64,000 bases of DNA. It comes from Cupriavidus sp. EM10 (GTDB taxonomy: Bacteria > Pseudomonadota > Gammaproteobacteria > Burkholderiales > Burkholderiaceae). The notes below the pieces were generated by a model, which saw only the letters and a list, made by a program, of their open reading frames with translations, ran no database searches and was not told the origin of the DNA. The translations under genes and the position numbers were made by a program. Positions within the stretch are counted from its first letter, which is position 1. Every line of letters begins with the position of its first letter. Location: contig NZ_CP076061.1 of assembly GCF_018729255.1 (NCBI RefSeq), positions 1 to 64,000 on the forward strand, read 5' to 3'. Below are positions 46,202 through 55,250 of the stretch, one piece after another.

Positions 46202-47899
46202 ATGTTCGGATACGATACGCGAAGGACAAACGCTATCGAACCTCATACGATGACTGTTGCCCCAGCAGCGACACCCGCCACCGCGGTTGCCAATATCCCG
46301 GCTTCCTCCGCAGCTTCCGCGCGTCTTCGCGCACGTGCCTCCCTCCCCATCGCCCTCCTTGCCAGTGCGGGTGCCGCCTGGTTGCTCGGCAGCGCCACGG
46401 CCGCATGGGCCCAGGCGCCGCAAGGCCTGCTGTGGTTTGCCGATGGGCGCCCGTCGCAGGCCGCGCAAGCCGCCGTCAAGGCGTTGAATGGCGCAAGTGC
46501 CGATGGCCTGGACCCGCGCGACTACGACGCCGAAGGCCTGCAGCGCACGCTGGCGCAACTGGCGGGTAATGCGACGCCGCCAGACGCGGCGCAACGTTTC
46601 GACAGTGCGCTGACCGGCGCCATGAAGCGCTATCTGTCCGATCTGCACCGAGGTCGCGTCGATCCGCGCAAGGTCCATGCGAATTTCTCGGCCGGCAATC
46701 TGCCGCCCTTCGACCCCGACACCTATCTGCGCAACGCGATGGCCGCCAACCGTCTGGCCGACGCGATGCGTGAAGCCGCACCGTCGTTTCCGCTCTATGG
46801 CACGCTGCGCGACGCGCTGGCCAAATATCGCAAGCTGGCGGCCGAGCCGTTCTGGAAGAGCCCCCTGCCCGCCGTCGCCGGCGGCAAGCTGACGTCGGGG
46901 CAGCCCTACAGCGGCCTGCCGCAACTGGCGCAACGGCTGGAGGCCCTGGGCGACCTGCCGGCCGGCACACCGGTGCCGCAGCGCTACGAGGGCGCGCTGG
47001 TCGATGCCGTCAAGGCGTTTCAGCGGCGCCACGCGCTCGATGCCGATGGCGTGATCGGTGCCGGCACGCTTGCCCAGCTCAACGTGACGCCAGCAGCGCG
47101 CGTCGACCAGATCGTGCTGACGATGGAGCGCCTGCGCTGGACCCCGCTGGCGCAAGGCCGCGGATGATCGTGGTCAACGTGCCCGAGTTCGTGCTGCGCG
47201 CCTACGACTACTCGGAAGGCAAGCTCGACATCAAGCTGGAGATGAAGGTCATCGTCGGCAAGGCGCTCGATACGCGTACGCCGCTGTTCAAGGAGGACAT
47301 GCGCTACATCGAGTTCAGCCCCTACTGGAACGTGCCGTCGTCGATCGCGCGCAAGGAGGTCATTCCCAAGTCGCAGCGCGATCCCGGTTACTTCGCGCGC
47401 CAGGGGTTCGAGTTCGTCTATGGCAGCCAGGCCAATGCCACGTTCAGCCCGGCCAATGTCGACGCGGTGCTGAACGGGCAGGCGCGTATCCGCCAGCGTC
47501 CCGGCCCGCTCAATGCATTGGGAGATATCAAGTTCATCTTCCCGAACAACCAGGCCATCTACCTGCACCACACGCCCTCGCCGCAGCTGTTCAACCGCGG
47601 CCGGCGCGACTTCAGCCACGGCTGCATCCGCGTGGAAGATCCCGTGGCGCTGGCGCAGTTCACGCTTCAGGGCATGCCCGAATGGACTCCCGAACGCATT
47701 CGCGAGGCAATGACGGCGGGCAAGTCGAAGACCGTTGCGCTACAGCAGCCGGTGCCCGTGGTGCTGGCCTATGGGACAGCGATTGCGCGCGCCGACGGGC
47801 GGGTATACTTCGTGCCTGGACATTTACGGACAGGACAAATTGCTGGACCAGGCGCTGCGGCAGCGCACCGGTACCAGGCCTGCCGTACGGCCTTCCTGA
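46202..47899 (+). pseudogene. L,D-transpeptidase (YcbB/LdtD-like), two frame shifts as sequenced
   Basis: The restored product is about 565 residues: a signal sequence (near AAWA), a scaffold domain, a peptidoglycan-binding domain (VDAVKAFQRRHALDADGVIG) and a YkuD catalytic domain with HGCIRV in DFSHGCIRVEDP. It would make 3-3 cross-links in peptidoglycan. One base is lost near 47155-47162 and one gained near 47817, returning to the first frame at stop 47897-47899. As sequenced the catalytic domain is detached. It precedes a DUF882 gene as in E. coli ycbB-ycbK. ATG 46250 is an alternative start. Confidence 0.83.
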
Positions 47900-47924
47900 A
47901 TGCCGCACCGTTGTAAAAGTTTCC

Positions 47925-48491
47925 ATGTCTGAATCCCGTGCCAGCCAGCGTCGCCGTTTCCTTCATCGTGCAGGGGCCATTGCGCTTGGCGCGGGCCTGT
48001 CGTCGCTGGCGCCCCGCGCTGCCCTGGCCGCGTTGGGGCCCGATGCCCGCTCGCTCTCGTTCGAGCACACCCATACCGGCGAACATATCTCCCTGGTCTA
48101 CGCCATGGGCGACCAGGTGCTGCCGCAGGCCCAGCAATCGCTGAACCATTTCCTGCGCGACCATTACTCGGGCACGGTCGGCGAGATCGACCCAAAGCTG
48201 TTCGGACTGCTGTTCGCGCTACGCCGCGAAGTGGGCGGCGACGCGCCGTTCCAGGTGATTTCAGGCTACCGCTGCCCGATCACGAACGAACGCCTGCGCA
48301 AGACGCGCGGCGGCGGCGTGGCCAAGCACAGCCTGCACATGGACGGCATGGCCATCGACATCCGCCTGCCCGGCGTGGCACTGGGCGATCTGCGCGACGC
48401 GGCCCAGTCGCTGCAGGTGGGCGGCGCCGGATTCTACAAATCGGAAAATTTCGTCCACGTGGATACGGGACGGGTGCGGCGGTGGGGGTAA
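47925..48491 (+). CDS. DUF882 (YcbK-like, peptidase M15 fold) Tat-exported protein
   Basis: The 188-residue protein has a twin-arginine leader (RRRFLHRAG) and a zinc-site pattern of M15/DUF882 proteins (SGYRCPITNERLR, HSLHMDGMAIDIR, HVDTGRVRRWG). It probably acts on peptidoglycan in the periplasm. Its position 25 bases after the L,D-transpeptidase is the conserved ycbB-ycbK order, supporting a joint role in the cell wall. Confidence 0.87.
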   Translation: MSESRASQRRRFLHRAGAIALGAGLSSLAPRAALAALGPDARSLSFEHTHTGEHISLVYAMGDQVLPQAQQSLNHFLRDHYSGTVGEIDPKLFGLLFALRREVGGDAPFQVISGYRCPITNERLRKTRGGGVAKHSLHMDGMAIDIRLPGVALGDLRDAAQSLQVGGAGFYKSENFVHVDTGRVRRWG

Positions 48492-48535
48492 TCTGGGCGC
48501 AAGCCTGCGTCCACGCCTCGCCCTGACCCACCTGG

Positions 48536-49477
48536 TTACCCCCTCGCCTCCCGACGCACCGCCTGCGGCGGCATTCCGAAGCCCCGGATAAACGCCTCGC
48601 GCAAGTGCCGGCGGTCGCGGAATCCGGTTTCCTTCGCCACTACGTCCAGCGGGTGGCGGCTTTGTTCGATCATCAGGCGCGCCGCTTCCAGTCGCAGGCT
48701 TTCGACGGCCTTGGCTGGCGATTGGCCCGTCTCGGCCGTGAACACGCGGCTGAACTGCCTGGGGCTCAGGTGCACCGCGCCGGCAAGGTCTTCCACGGTC
48801 AGCGGCTGGCTCAGGTTCTTGCGGGCGTAGTCGAGGGCACTCTGGATGCGGTCGGACTTGGGGGCCAGGTCCAGCAACTCCGAATGCTGTGATTGCCCGC
48901 CCGAGCGGCGCTGGTACATCACCAGCTTGTGGGCTACCGACCGGGCGACATCGGCGCCGAGGTCGGTCTCGACCATCGCCAGTGCCAGGTCCAGCCCTGC
49001 CGTCATACCGGCCGACGTCCAGATCGGGCCGTCCACGATATGGATGCGGTCGTCTTCCACGCGGATTTGCGGGTGCACGCGCTGCATCTCGCGCGCGTAG
49101 AACCAGTGCGTGGTGGCACGGCGGCCATCGAGCAATCCTGCCTCGGCCAGGATGAACGCGCCGGTGCAGATCGACGCGACACGCCTGGCGCGTGGCGCGG
49201 CCTTGCGCACGAATTCGACCACCTGCTGCGGCGTTGGCACGGCCACGGGATCGGCGGAGCCGGCCAGCACCCACGTGTCCACGGCCGCCCTTGTGCCGAC
49301 AGGCCGAGTTTCGACCGCCATGCCCAGCGACGAGCGTACCGGGCCACCCGCCACCGAAAAGCTTTCGATCCGGTAGAACGGCTCTCCCGCCACCATGTTG
49401 GCGTACTCGAACACGCTTTGTGCCGCCAGCGCCATGACCTGGAAGCCGTCGATCAGCAGAAATCCCACCCGGTGCAT
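48536..49477 (-). CDS. GlxA-type AraC-family regulator with DJ-1/PfpI domain
   Basis: The 313-residue protein has an N-terminal DJ-1/PfpI-like domain with the elbow cysteine in SICTGAFILAEAG. The C-terminal AraC domain has two helix-turn-helices (LTVEDLAGAVHLSPRQFSRVF and HPLDVVAKETGFRDRRHLREAF). The start at 49477 fits the family; a frame to 49537 crosses the operator-like region. It diverges from an SDR gene and is its likely regulator. Confidence 0.88.
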   Translation of the reverse strand: MHRVGFLLIDGFQVMALAAQSVFEYANMVAGEPFYRIESFSVAGGPVRSSLGMAVETRPVGTRAAVDTWVLAGSADPVAVPTPQQVVEFVRKAAPRARRVASICTGAFILAEAGLLDGRRATTHWFYAREMQRVHPQIRVEDDRIHIVDGPIWTSAGMTAGLDLALAMVETDLGADVARSVAHKLVMYQRRSGGQSQHSELLDLAPKSDRIQSALDYARKNLSQPLTVEDLAGAVHLSPRQFSRVFTAETGQSPAKAVESLRLEAARLMIEQSRHPLDVVAKETGFRDRRHLREAFIRGFGMPPQAVRREARG

Positions 49478-49504
49478 GCCTAGCCTCTTCAAATGGTCGA
49501 TGTC

Positions 49505-49580
49505 CTGAAACATGACTATATACGTCATTTCAGCCAAACGCGAATCGCCCTACGATGCTTCACATGGATGCGACGCATCC
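49505..49580. promoter_or_regulatory. Two dyads between the GlxA-type regulator and the SDR gene
   Basis: A near-perfect inverted repeat at 49505-49533 pairs CTGAAACATGAC with GTCATTTCAG (one extra base in one arm) around TATATAC. A second, perfect 15-bp palindrome GGATGCGACGCATCC lies at 49566-49580, 30 bases before the SDR start. Confidence 0.55.
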
Positions 49581-49610
49581 GGACCCACCTGAAACGAATG
49601 GAGAAGCACC

Positions 49611-50411
49611 ATGACGCAGCAACAACACCTGGGCACGGCACTGGTTACCGGCGCATCGTCGGGCATCGGCGCAATCTACGCCGATCGGCTGGCACGCCGG
49701 GGCTACGACCTCGTGCTCGTAGCCCGCAACCGCGACAAGCTCGACGCACTGGCGCGCCGCATCACCGATGACACCGGCCGTGCCGTGGAAGTGTTCGCCG
49801 CTGATCTCAACGACCGTGCGTCGCTGGCCAGCGTGGAAGAGAAGCTGCGCACCGACGCCAGCATCACGCTGCTGGTCAACAACGCCGGCGTAGGCACGCA
49901 CACCCCGCTGCTGGACAGCAACGTCGACGGCATGACCCGGATGATCGACCTCAACGTCACCGCGCTGACGCGCCTGACCTACGCGGCCGTGCCGGGTTTC
50001 GTGGCGCGCGGCAAGGGCGCCATCATCAATATCTCGTCGATTGTTGGCATCGCGCCGGAAATCCTGAACGGCGTCTACGGCGGCAGCAAGGCGTTCGTGA
50101 CGGCATTCAGCCAGTCGCTGCACCATGAAGTGGGCGCCAAGGGCGTGCGCGTGCAGGCGGTGCTACCCGGCGCCACGGCCACCGATTTCTGGGAAGCCGG
50201 CGGCCTGCCCGTGGAGCACCTCGACCCGGCGATTGTCATGAAGGCCACGGACATGGTGGACGCCGCGCTGGTCGGTTTCGACAACGGCGAGCTGATCACC
50301 ATCCCGTCGCTGCACGCCATCGAGCACTGGATCGCCTATGAGGCCGCGCGCGGCGCGATGGCGGGCGTGCTGTCGACCAACACCCCGGCGCCGCGCTACC
50401 TCAAGGCCTGA
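49611..50411 (+). CDS. Short-chain dehydrogenase/reductase
   Basis: The 266-residue SDR has the cofactor motif TGASSGIG near residues 14-21, NNAGVG, and the catalytic YGGSK (YxxxK). Such enzymes oxidise or reduce alcohols and ketones with NAD(P). A GGAG site precedes the ATG. It diverges from the GlxA-type regulator. The substrate is unknown. Confidence 0.9.
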   Translation: MTQQQHLGTALVTGASSGIGAIYADRLARRGYDLVLVARNRDKLDALARRITDDTGRAVEVFAADLNDRASLASVEEKLRTDASITLLVNNAGVGTHTPLLDSNVDGMTRMIDLNVTALTRLTYAAVPGFVARGKGAIINISSIVGIAPEILNGVYGGSKAFVTAFSQSLHHEVGAKGVRVQAVLPGATATDFWEAGGLPVEHLDPAIVMKATDMVDAALVGFDNGELITIPSLHAIEHWIAYEAARGAMAGVLSTNTPAPRYLKA

Positions 50412-50481
50412 TGGGTGCCGGCCCCGGCGCCGGCTTGGAGCCGAGTATGGGGGGGCGATTCCGCATTCAAGTCGTCAGGGC

Positions 50482-51123
50482 TTATTGCTGCGCCTTCGCA
50501 TCGGCGACATCAAGCATCGCCTGCCCAATCACCGAGCTGCCGTTTGCCATCAGCGCCTCGCCAGGGCCGCGAATATCGCGCTCATCCTTGTGCTGGCCCA
50601 GCTTGCGCTTGCCCTGCAGCCGCGTGATCTCGATCTCGATGCCGACGATGGACTTCAGCAGCGTGTCGATGAAATCGGCCGGCGCATCGCTCATCTTCCA
50701 CGGCCTCGGCTGGCTGGCCTCGTGGTGGCGCGTCAGCCGGGCCACCACGCCGCGCACGTAGCGCTCGTCATCGTGGATCGTAATGCGGCCATGCGCGTGG
50801 ACCACCTGGTAGTTCCAGGTCGGCACCTGCTTGTGCGCCTCGTGCTTGCTGGGGTGCCAGTTCGGCGAGATATAGGCGTCGCCATCGCGGAACACCACCA
50901 TCACCTCATCGCCATTGGCCACGTCCTGCCAGACCGGATTGGCACGGGCCACGTGGGCTTTCAGCATGCCGTGCTCGCCCGTGCCGGCATCGAGTTCGAA
51001 CGGGATATGGTTGGCATCCATGCCGCTGCGGCCGTGCGTGAACAGCGTGCCGAACGGGTTGCCAGTCATCAGCGTGTGCATGGCCTGTGTGTCGGCCAGT
51101 TCGAAATGGGCGGGGACGTACAT
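50482..51123 (-). CDS. paiB: PaiB-type FMN-binding protein
   Basis: The 213-residue protein has the PaiB family pattern (MYVPAHFELAD at the N-terminus, GNPFGTLFTH, HVARANPVW, VPTWNYQVVHAHG). The fold is the FMN-binding split barrel; PaiB of Bacillus was described as a regulator, but many homologues may be enzymes. It diverges from a MocR-type regulator gene, which probably controls it. Confidence 0.87.
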   Translation of the reverse strand: MYVPAHFELADTQAMHTLMTGNPFGTLFTHGRSGMDANHIPFELDAGTGEHGMLKAHVARANPVWQDVANGDEVMVVFRDGDAYISPNWHPSKHEAHKQVPTWNYQVVHAHGRITIHDDERYVRGVVARLTRHHEASQPRPWKMSDAPADFIDTLLKSIVGIEIEITRLQGKRKLGQHKDERDIRGPGEALMANGSSVIGQAMLDVADAKAQQ

Positions 51124-51173
51124 GGACTGCTCCGGCAAGTGTTTCAGCAATGATGTGAAACCGTATTCTGTCC

Positions 51174-51205
51174 ACAAACTGGCGTAGAGTGTAGGGCCAG
51201 TTTGT
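51174..51205. promoter_or_regulatory. 10-bp inverted repeat between paiB and the MocR gene
   Basis: ACAAACTGGC (51174-51183) and GCCAGTTTGT (51196-51205) form perfect 10-bp arms spaced by 12 bases, midway between the divergent starts. GTGAAA at 51155 and TTTCAC at 51211 add outer half-sites. Confidence 0.65.
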
Positions 51206-51241
51206 ACCCATTTCACCAGACCACTTTCTCGCTGATCCGCC

Positions 51242-52714
51242 ATGTCCCGAACCGCCAAAGTGCCCGATATTCCTTTTCTTGGCGCGCTGGACCGCGACGC
51301 CGGCCCGCTGAGCCGGCAACTGGTGCAGGCGCTGCGGGATGCTGTGGCGCGCGGCGAACTCAAGCCCGGCGAATCGCTGCCGTCCACGCGGGCCCTGGCG
51401 CAGGCGCTGAAGGTGTCGCGCGGCACCGTGGTCGAGGCATTCGAACAACTGGTGGCCGAGGGCGTGTTCGCCGCCCAGCACGGCGCCGGGACGCGTGTCG
51501 CGGCACTCGCGCCTGCCCCGGCCATCCGTCGACGGATGCGAGACGGCATCATGCTTCCCCACCCGCCCAGAAATTCGCCGCCATCGCCGATGAATTCAGC
51601 GCACTGCCGCAGGTGCCGTTCGCCGTATCGGTGCCAGCCGGCGCCGCCGCGCCCAACGAAGACTGGCGGCGCATCGGCAACCGGCTACGCGCCGGCGGCA
51701 GTGCCGCGCCGGCCGGCTATGGCGAACCGCAAGGCGCGCTGCCGCTGCGCGAGGCGATAGCCGACTACCTGCGCCGCTCGCGCTCGGTGCATTGCGACGC
51801 CAGCCAGGTCGTGATTACCACGGGCACCCAGCAGGGCCTGTACCTGTCGTGCCAGGTGCTGCTCGATTCCGCCGACGCCGTATGGGTCGAGAACCCGGCG
51901 TATCGCGGCATCACTGCCATCCTCGAAAGCATCGGCCCGCCAGGGCGCATCGCACGCGTGCCGGTGGACGATGAAGGCATCGACGTCGAAGCGGGCATGG
52001 CGCTGGCGCCGCAAGCTCGCGCGGCGTTTGTCACGCCGTCGCACCAGTACCCGCTGGGCATGCCGCTCAGCATGGCGCGCCGCAAGGCGCTGCTGGCGTG
52101 GGCCGACCGGCAGCAGGCGTGGGTGGTCGAGGACGACTACGACAGCGAACTGCGCTACGCGGGCCATCCGTTTCCGTCGCTGCAGGGCTGGCGCCCGAGC
52201 GGGTGATCTATCTGGGCACGTTCAGCAAGATCCTCTATCCGTCGCTGCGGCTCGGCTACGCGGTGGTGCCGGAACCGCTGGTCGACGCCTTTATCGGCGC
52301 CCGCGTGCTGATGGACCGGCATCCCCCACGGCCGACCAGCACGTGCTGGCCGCGTTTATCGCCGAAGGGCATCTGGACCGCCATATCCGCCGCGTGCGTG
52401 GCGTGCACGCCGAGCGACGCGCGTTCGTCATCAGGACGATAGAAAAGGAGATTCCGGCCGAACTGGCCTGGTTGCAGCCATCGGACCAAGGCATGCACCT
52501 GGTGCTGTGGCTGGCGCCAGGCATCGATGATCGGGAAGTGGTCCGGCGCGCGGCGCAAGCCGGCGTGGCGGTGCGCGCGGTATCGCCAACCTACGCGGGC
52601 AGCGTGAAGCCGGCGGGGCTGATACTGGGCTTCGGGGGATTCGAAGATCGGCAGATCGAGGAAGCGGCGCGGCGGCTGGGGGATGTGATTGGGGGTGTGG
52701 GTGCCTCCCGCTGA
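51242..52714 (+). pseudogene. MocR-type regulator (GntR HTH plus aminotransferase), three frameshifts as sequenced
   Basis: The restored product is about 491 residues, the normal MocR/PdxR length: an N-terminal GntR winged helix (ELKPGESLPSTRALAQALKV) and a fold-type-I aminotransferase-like domain (YGEPQGALPLREAIADYL, VVEDDYDSELRY, the PLP lysine in LGTFSKILYPSLRLG). The frame drops one base near 51555-51575, near 52190 (GGG) and near 52325 (CCCCC). All three are losses in short C or G runs of an otherwise intact gene. It probably regulates the divergent paiB gene in response to a PLP-linked ligand. Confidence 0.82.
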
Positions 52715-52716
52715 CG

Positions 52717-53712
52717 TCAGGTCGACCCCCGCTCCACAATCCTGAACCCCACGTCGACCACCGGTTCCTGCACGGTCTCGCCCCGGCAGCGTTGCAGCAG
52801 CAGGCTGGCCGCCAGCGCGCCGATGCCGGTGCCGTCGACCTGCACCGTGGTCAGCGACGGGGCCATGTCGGCGGCGAAGTCGGCGTCGCCGAAGCCGCAG
52901 ATGGCCAGGTCCTCGGGTACGCGCAGCCCGCGCGCCCTGGCCTCTTCCATCACGCCCTGCGCTAGCTGGTCGGAGCTGCAGAAGATGGCCTGGATGGTCG
53001 GGTCCTGGGCCAGCAATTCGCTGAGCGCCCGGCGCCCCAGCCCCAGGCTGCTGGGCGCCGGCACCCTCGCCGTCGGTACGTCGTATCCCAGTGTCGAAAC
53101 AAAGCCTTCGCGGCGCACGGCCGCGCGCTGGTCGTCTCCGGTGGCGATGCCGAAGCGCCGCCACCCCTTGGCCAGAAAGTAGCCGGCCACGGCGCTGCCC
53201 ACCTTCAGGTGCGAGAAACCCACGGCCATGTCGACCGGGCGATCGCTGAGATCCCACGTTTCCACCACCGGGATGCCCGAGCGGCGCAGGCGGTCGCGCG
53301 ATGCCTGGGCGTGCACAAGGCCCGTCACCACGATCCCGTCGGGCCGCCGGCTGATCATGGTGCCCAGCAGGGCCTCTTCCCGCGCGTGGTCATAGCCGGT
53401 CTGGCCAAGGATCAACTGGTAGCCGGCCGCGTCCAGCGCATCGGTCAGCGCCTTGACGGTAGGCAGGAACTGGGCCACGGCGATATTCGGCACCAGCGCG
53501 GCCACGGTCAGGCTGCGCCGCGATTTCAGGCCGCCTGCCAGCAGGTTCGGGATATAGCCGGTCACTTCCACGGCCTGCTGCACACGGGCAATCGTCTTGG
53601 CGGAGACCACCCCGGGGTTGCTGAGCGCGCGCGACGCCGTAATCAGCGATACCCCTGCTTCGCGCGCCACATCGTGCAGCGTGACGGACTTGCCGCCGGA
53701 TGAATCGGACAT
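52717..53712 (-). CDS. LacI-family transcriptional repressor (GntR subgroup)
   Basis: The 331-residue protein has the LacI helix-turn-helix at 10-60 (VTLHDVAREAGVSLITASRALS) and a periplasmic-binding-like ligand domain. It diverges from the talarate/galactarate dehydratase and Bug receptor genes and is very likely their repressor, released by a sugar acid. The start at 53712 is preferred over 53766, which would add an unlikely tail across the promoter. Two LacI-like operators lie upstream. Confidence 0.88.
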   Translation of the reverse strand: MSDSSGGKSVTLHDVAREAGVSLITASRALSNPGVVSAKTIARVQQAVEVTGYIPNLLAGGLKSRRSLTVAALVPNIAVAQFLPTVKALTDALDAAGYQLILGQTGYDHAREEALLGTMISRRPDGIVVTGLVHAQASRDRLRRSGIPVVETWDLSDRPVDMAVGFSHLKVGSAVAGYFLAKGWRRFGIATGDDQRAAVRREGFVSTLGYDVPTARVPAPSSLGLGRRALSELLAQDPTIQAIFCSSDQLAQGVMEEARARGLRVPEDLAICGFGDADFAADMAPSLTTVQVDGTGIGALAASLLLQRCRGETVQEPVVDVGFRIVERGST

Positions 53713-53787
53713 GCCTGTTCGGATGGATGGATTGCAGTGCGGGTAAACGACGATGCCAATGCGCATCGTAACGGTTGACCGCCGGAA

Positions 53788-53803
53788 ATGACAACGTTAG
53801 CAT
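53788..53803. promoter_or_regulatory. LacI-type operator near the repressor gene
   Basis: ATGACAACGTTAGCAT is a 16-bp dyad with central CG (ATG..AACGTT..CAT symmetric), 76 bases upstream of the repressor start. Confidence 0.6.
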
Positions 53804-53943
53804 TCTTCTCATCCGCTGTCCCGGGGCTAAGGCCCCAGGCGACGGATGACGAATTTTCGCGGCAGTTTTGGGGCGTGTACAGCGCACAAACTTGCGACGG
53901 CCCGCATTATAGCAACGCAGATTGGTCGGTTTCCGGCCATTTT

Positions 53944-53959
53944 TTGACAACGATGTCAT
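53944..53959. promoter_or_regulatory. LacI-type operator upstream of the dehydratase
   Basis: TTGACAACGATGTCAT is a near-perfect 16-bp palindrome (TGACA-N-CG-N-TGTCA core), 32 bases before the dehydratase start. It shares TGACAACG with the site at 53788; the centres are 156 bases apart, suitable for repression by looping. Confidence 0.7.
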
Positions 53960-53990
53960 ACGATGTCCGAAGTCTAGGACGCTTTTCAGG

Positions 53991-55184
53991 ATGCACCGCC
54001 TCATGACCTCTGTGCCCCCCTCGCCCCCCTCGCCCCCTCGCCCCCTCGCCCCCTCGCCCGCCTCCGACGCCATCACCTCGATCCGCCTTTCGTCCTGCTA
54101 CCTGCCGCTGGCCACGCCGATCAGCGATGCCAAGGTGCTGACCGGTCGTCAGAAGCCGATGACCGAGGTGGCCATCCTGTTCGCCGAAATCCGTACAGCC
54201 AGCGGCCACGAGGGCCTGGGCTTCAGCTATTCCAAGCGCGCCGGCGGCCCCGGCCAGTTCGCGCACGCCCGGGAGATCGCCCCCACCCTGCTGGGCGAAG
54301 ACCCGAGCGATATCGCCAAGCTGTGGGACAAGCTGTGCTGGGCCGGGGCGTCGGTCGGACGCAGCGGCCTTTCGACGCAGGCCATCGGCGCCTTCGACGT
54401 GGCGCTGTGGGATCTCAAGGCCAAGCGCGCCGGCCTGTCGCTGGCCAAGCTGCTGGGGTCGCATCGGGATTCCGTGCGCTGCTACAACACGTCGGGCGGC
54501 TTCCTGCATACGCCGCTGGACCAGTTGCTGGTCAACGCCGCCGCCTCGGTGGAGCGCGGCATCGGCGGCATCAAGCTCAAGGTGGGCCAGCCGGACGGCA
54601 AGATCGACATCCAGCGTGTATCGGCCGTGCGCGAGAAGCTGGGCGATGCCGTCCCCATCATGGTCGATGCCAACCAGCAGTGGGACCGCCCCACCGCGCA
54701 GCGCATGTGCCGCACGTTCGAATCGTTCAACCTGGTGTGGATCGAGGAACCGCTCGATGCCTACGACCACGAGGGCCATGCCGCGCTGGCGCAGCAGTTC
54801 GATACGCCCATCGCCACCGGCGAGATGCTGACCAGCGCCGCTGAGCACTGGGACCTGATCCGCCATCGCGCCGCCGACTACCTGATGCCCGACGCCCCAC
54901 GCGTGGGCGGTATCACGCCGTTCCTGAAGGTATGCGCGCTGGCAGAGCATGCCGGGCTGATGATCGCGCCCCACTTCGCCATGGAACTGCACGTGCATCT
55001 GGCCGCGGCCTATCCGCGCGAGCCGTGGGTCGAGCATTTCGACTGGCTCGAACCGCTGTTCAACGAACGGCTGGATATCGCCAACGGCCGCATCATCGTC
55101 CCGACCCGCCCGGGCCTGGGGCTTACCGTCAGCGAACAGGCCCGCGTCTGGACGCGCGAGCAGGCCGAGTTCGGCGCGAGCTGA
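53991..55184 (+). CDS. L-talarate/galactarate dehydratase-like enolase-superfamily enzyme
   Basis: The 397-residue mandelate-racemase-group protein has KLKVG (catalytic lysine), metal-ligand regions in VDANQQWD, WIEEPLDAYD and TGEMLT, then DAPRVGGIT and the His in APHFAMELH. The stretch VDANQQWDR through EEPLDAYD..EGH matches the Salmonella L-talarate/galactarate dehydratase closely, as does the length. The N-terminal 25 residues are Pro/Ser-rich and come from a C-rich octanucleotide repeat, so the exact start (53991 or 54003) and frame there are uncertain. It is followed by a Bug receptor, making an uptake and dehydration unit. Confidence 0.85.
   Translation: MHRLMTSVPPSPPSPPRPLAPSPASDAITSIRLSSCYLPLATPISDAKVLTGRQKPMTEVAILFAEIRTASGHEGLGFSYSKRAGGPGQFAHAREIAPTLLGEDPSDIAKLWDKLCWAGASVGRSGLSTQAIGAFDVALWDLKAKRAGLSLAKLLGSHRDSVRCYNTSGGFLHTPLDQLLVNAAASVERGIGGIKLKVGQPDGKIDIQRVSAVREKLGDAVPIMVDANQQWDRPTAQRMCRTFESFNLVWIEEPLDAYDHEGHAALAQQFDTPIATGEMLTSAAEHWDLIRHRAADYLMPDAPRVGGITPFLKVCALAEHAGLMIAPHFAMELHVHLAAAYPREPWVEHFDWLEPLFNERLDIANGRIIVPTRPGLGLTVSEQARVWTREQAEFGAS
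54013..54056 (+). repeat. C-rich 8-bp tandem repeat in the dehydratase 5' coding region
   Basis: TCG followed by five C repeats three times exactly (54030-54053), preceded by a copy with six C and followed by a partial one. The unit of 8 is not a multiple of three, so unit gain or loss changes the frame. Confidence 0.85.
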
Positions 55185-55250
55185 TCCACGACCGTCCACA
55201 GTCGTCGGACAACATCACCGCAAACATCAGTAAAAATTAAGGAGACAACG

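Noticed and set aside
54013..54056. Possible CRISPR-like repeat
   Set aside because: The units are directly adjacent with no spacers and lie inside coding sequence, so it is a simple tandem repeat.
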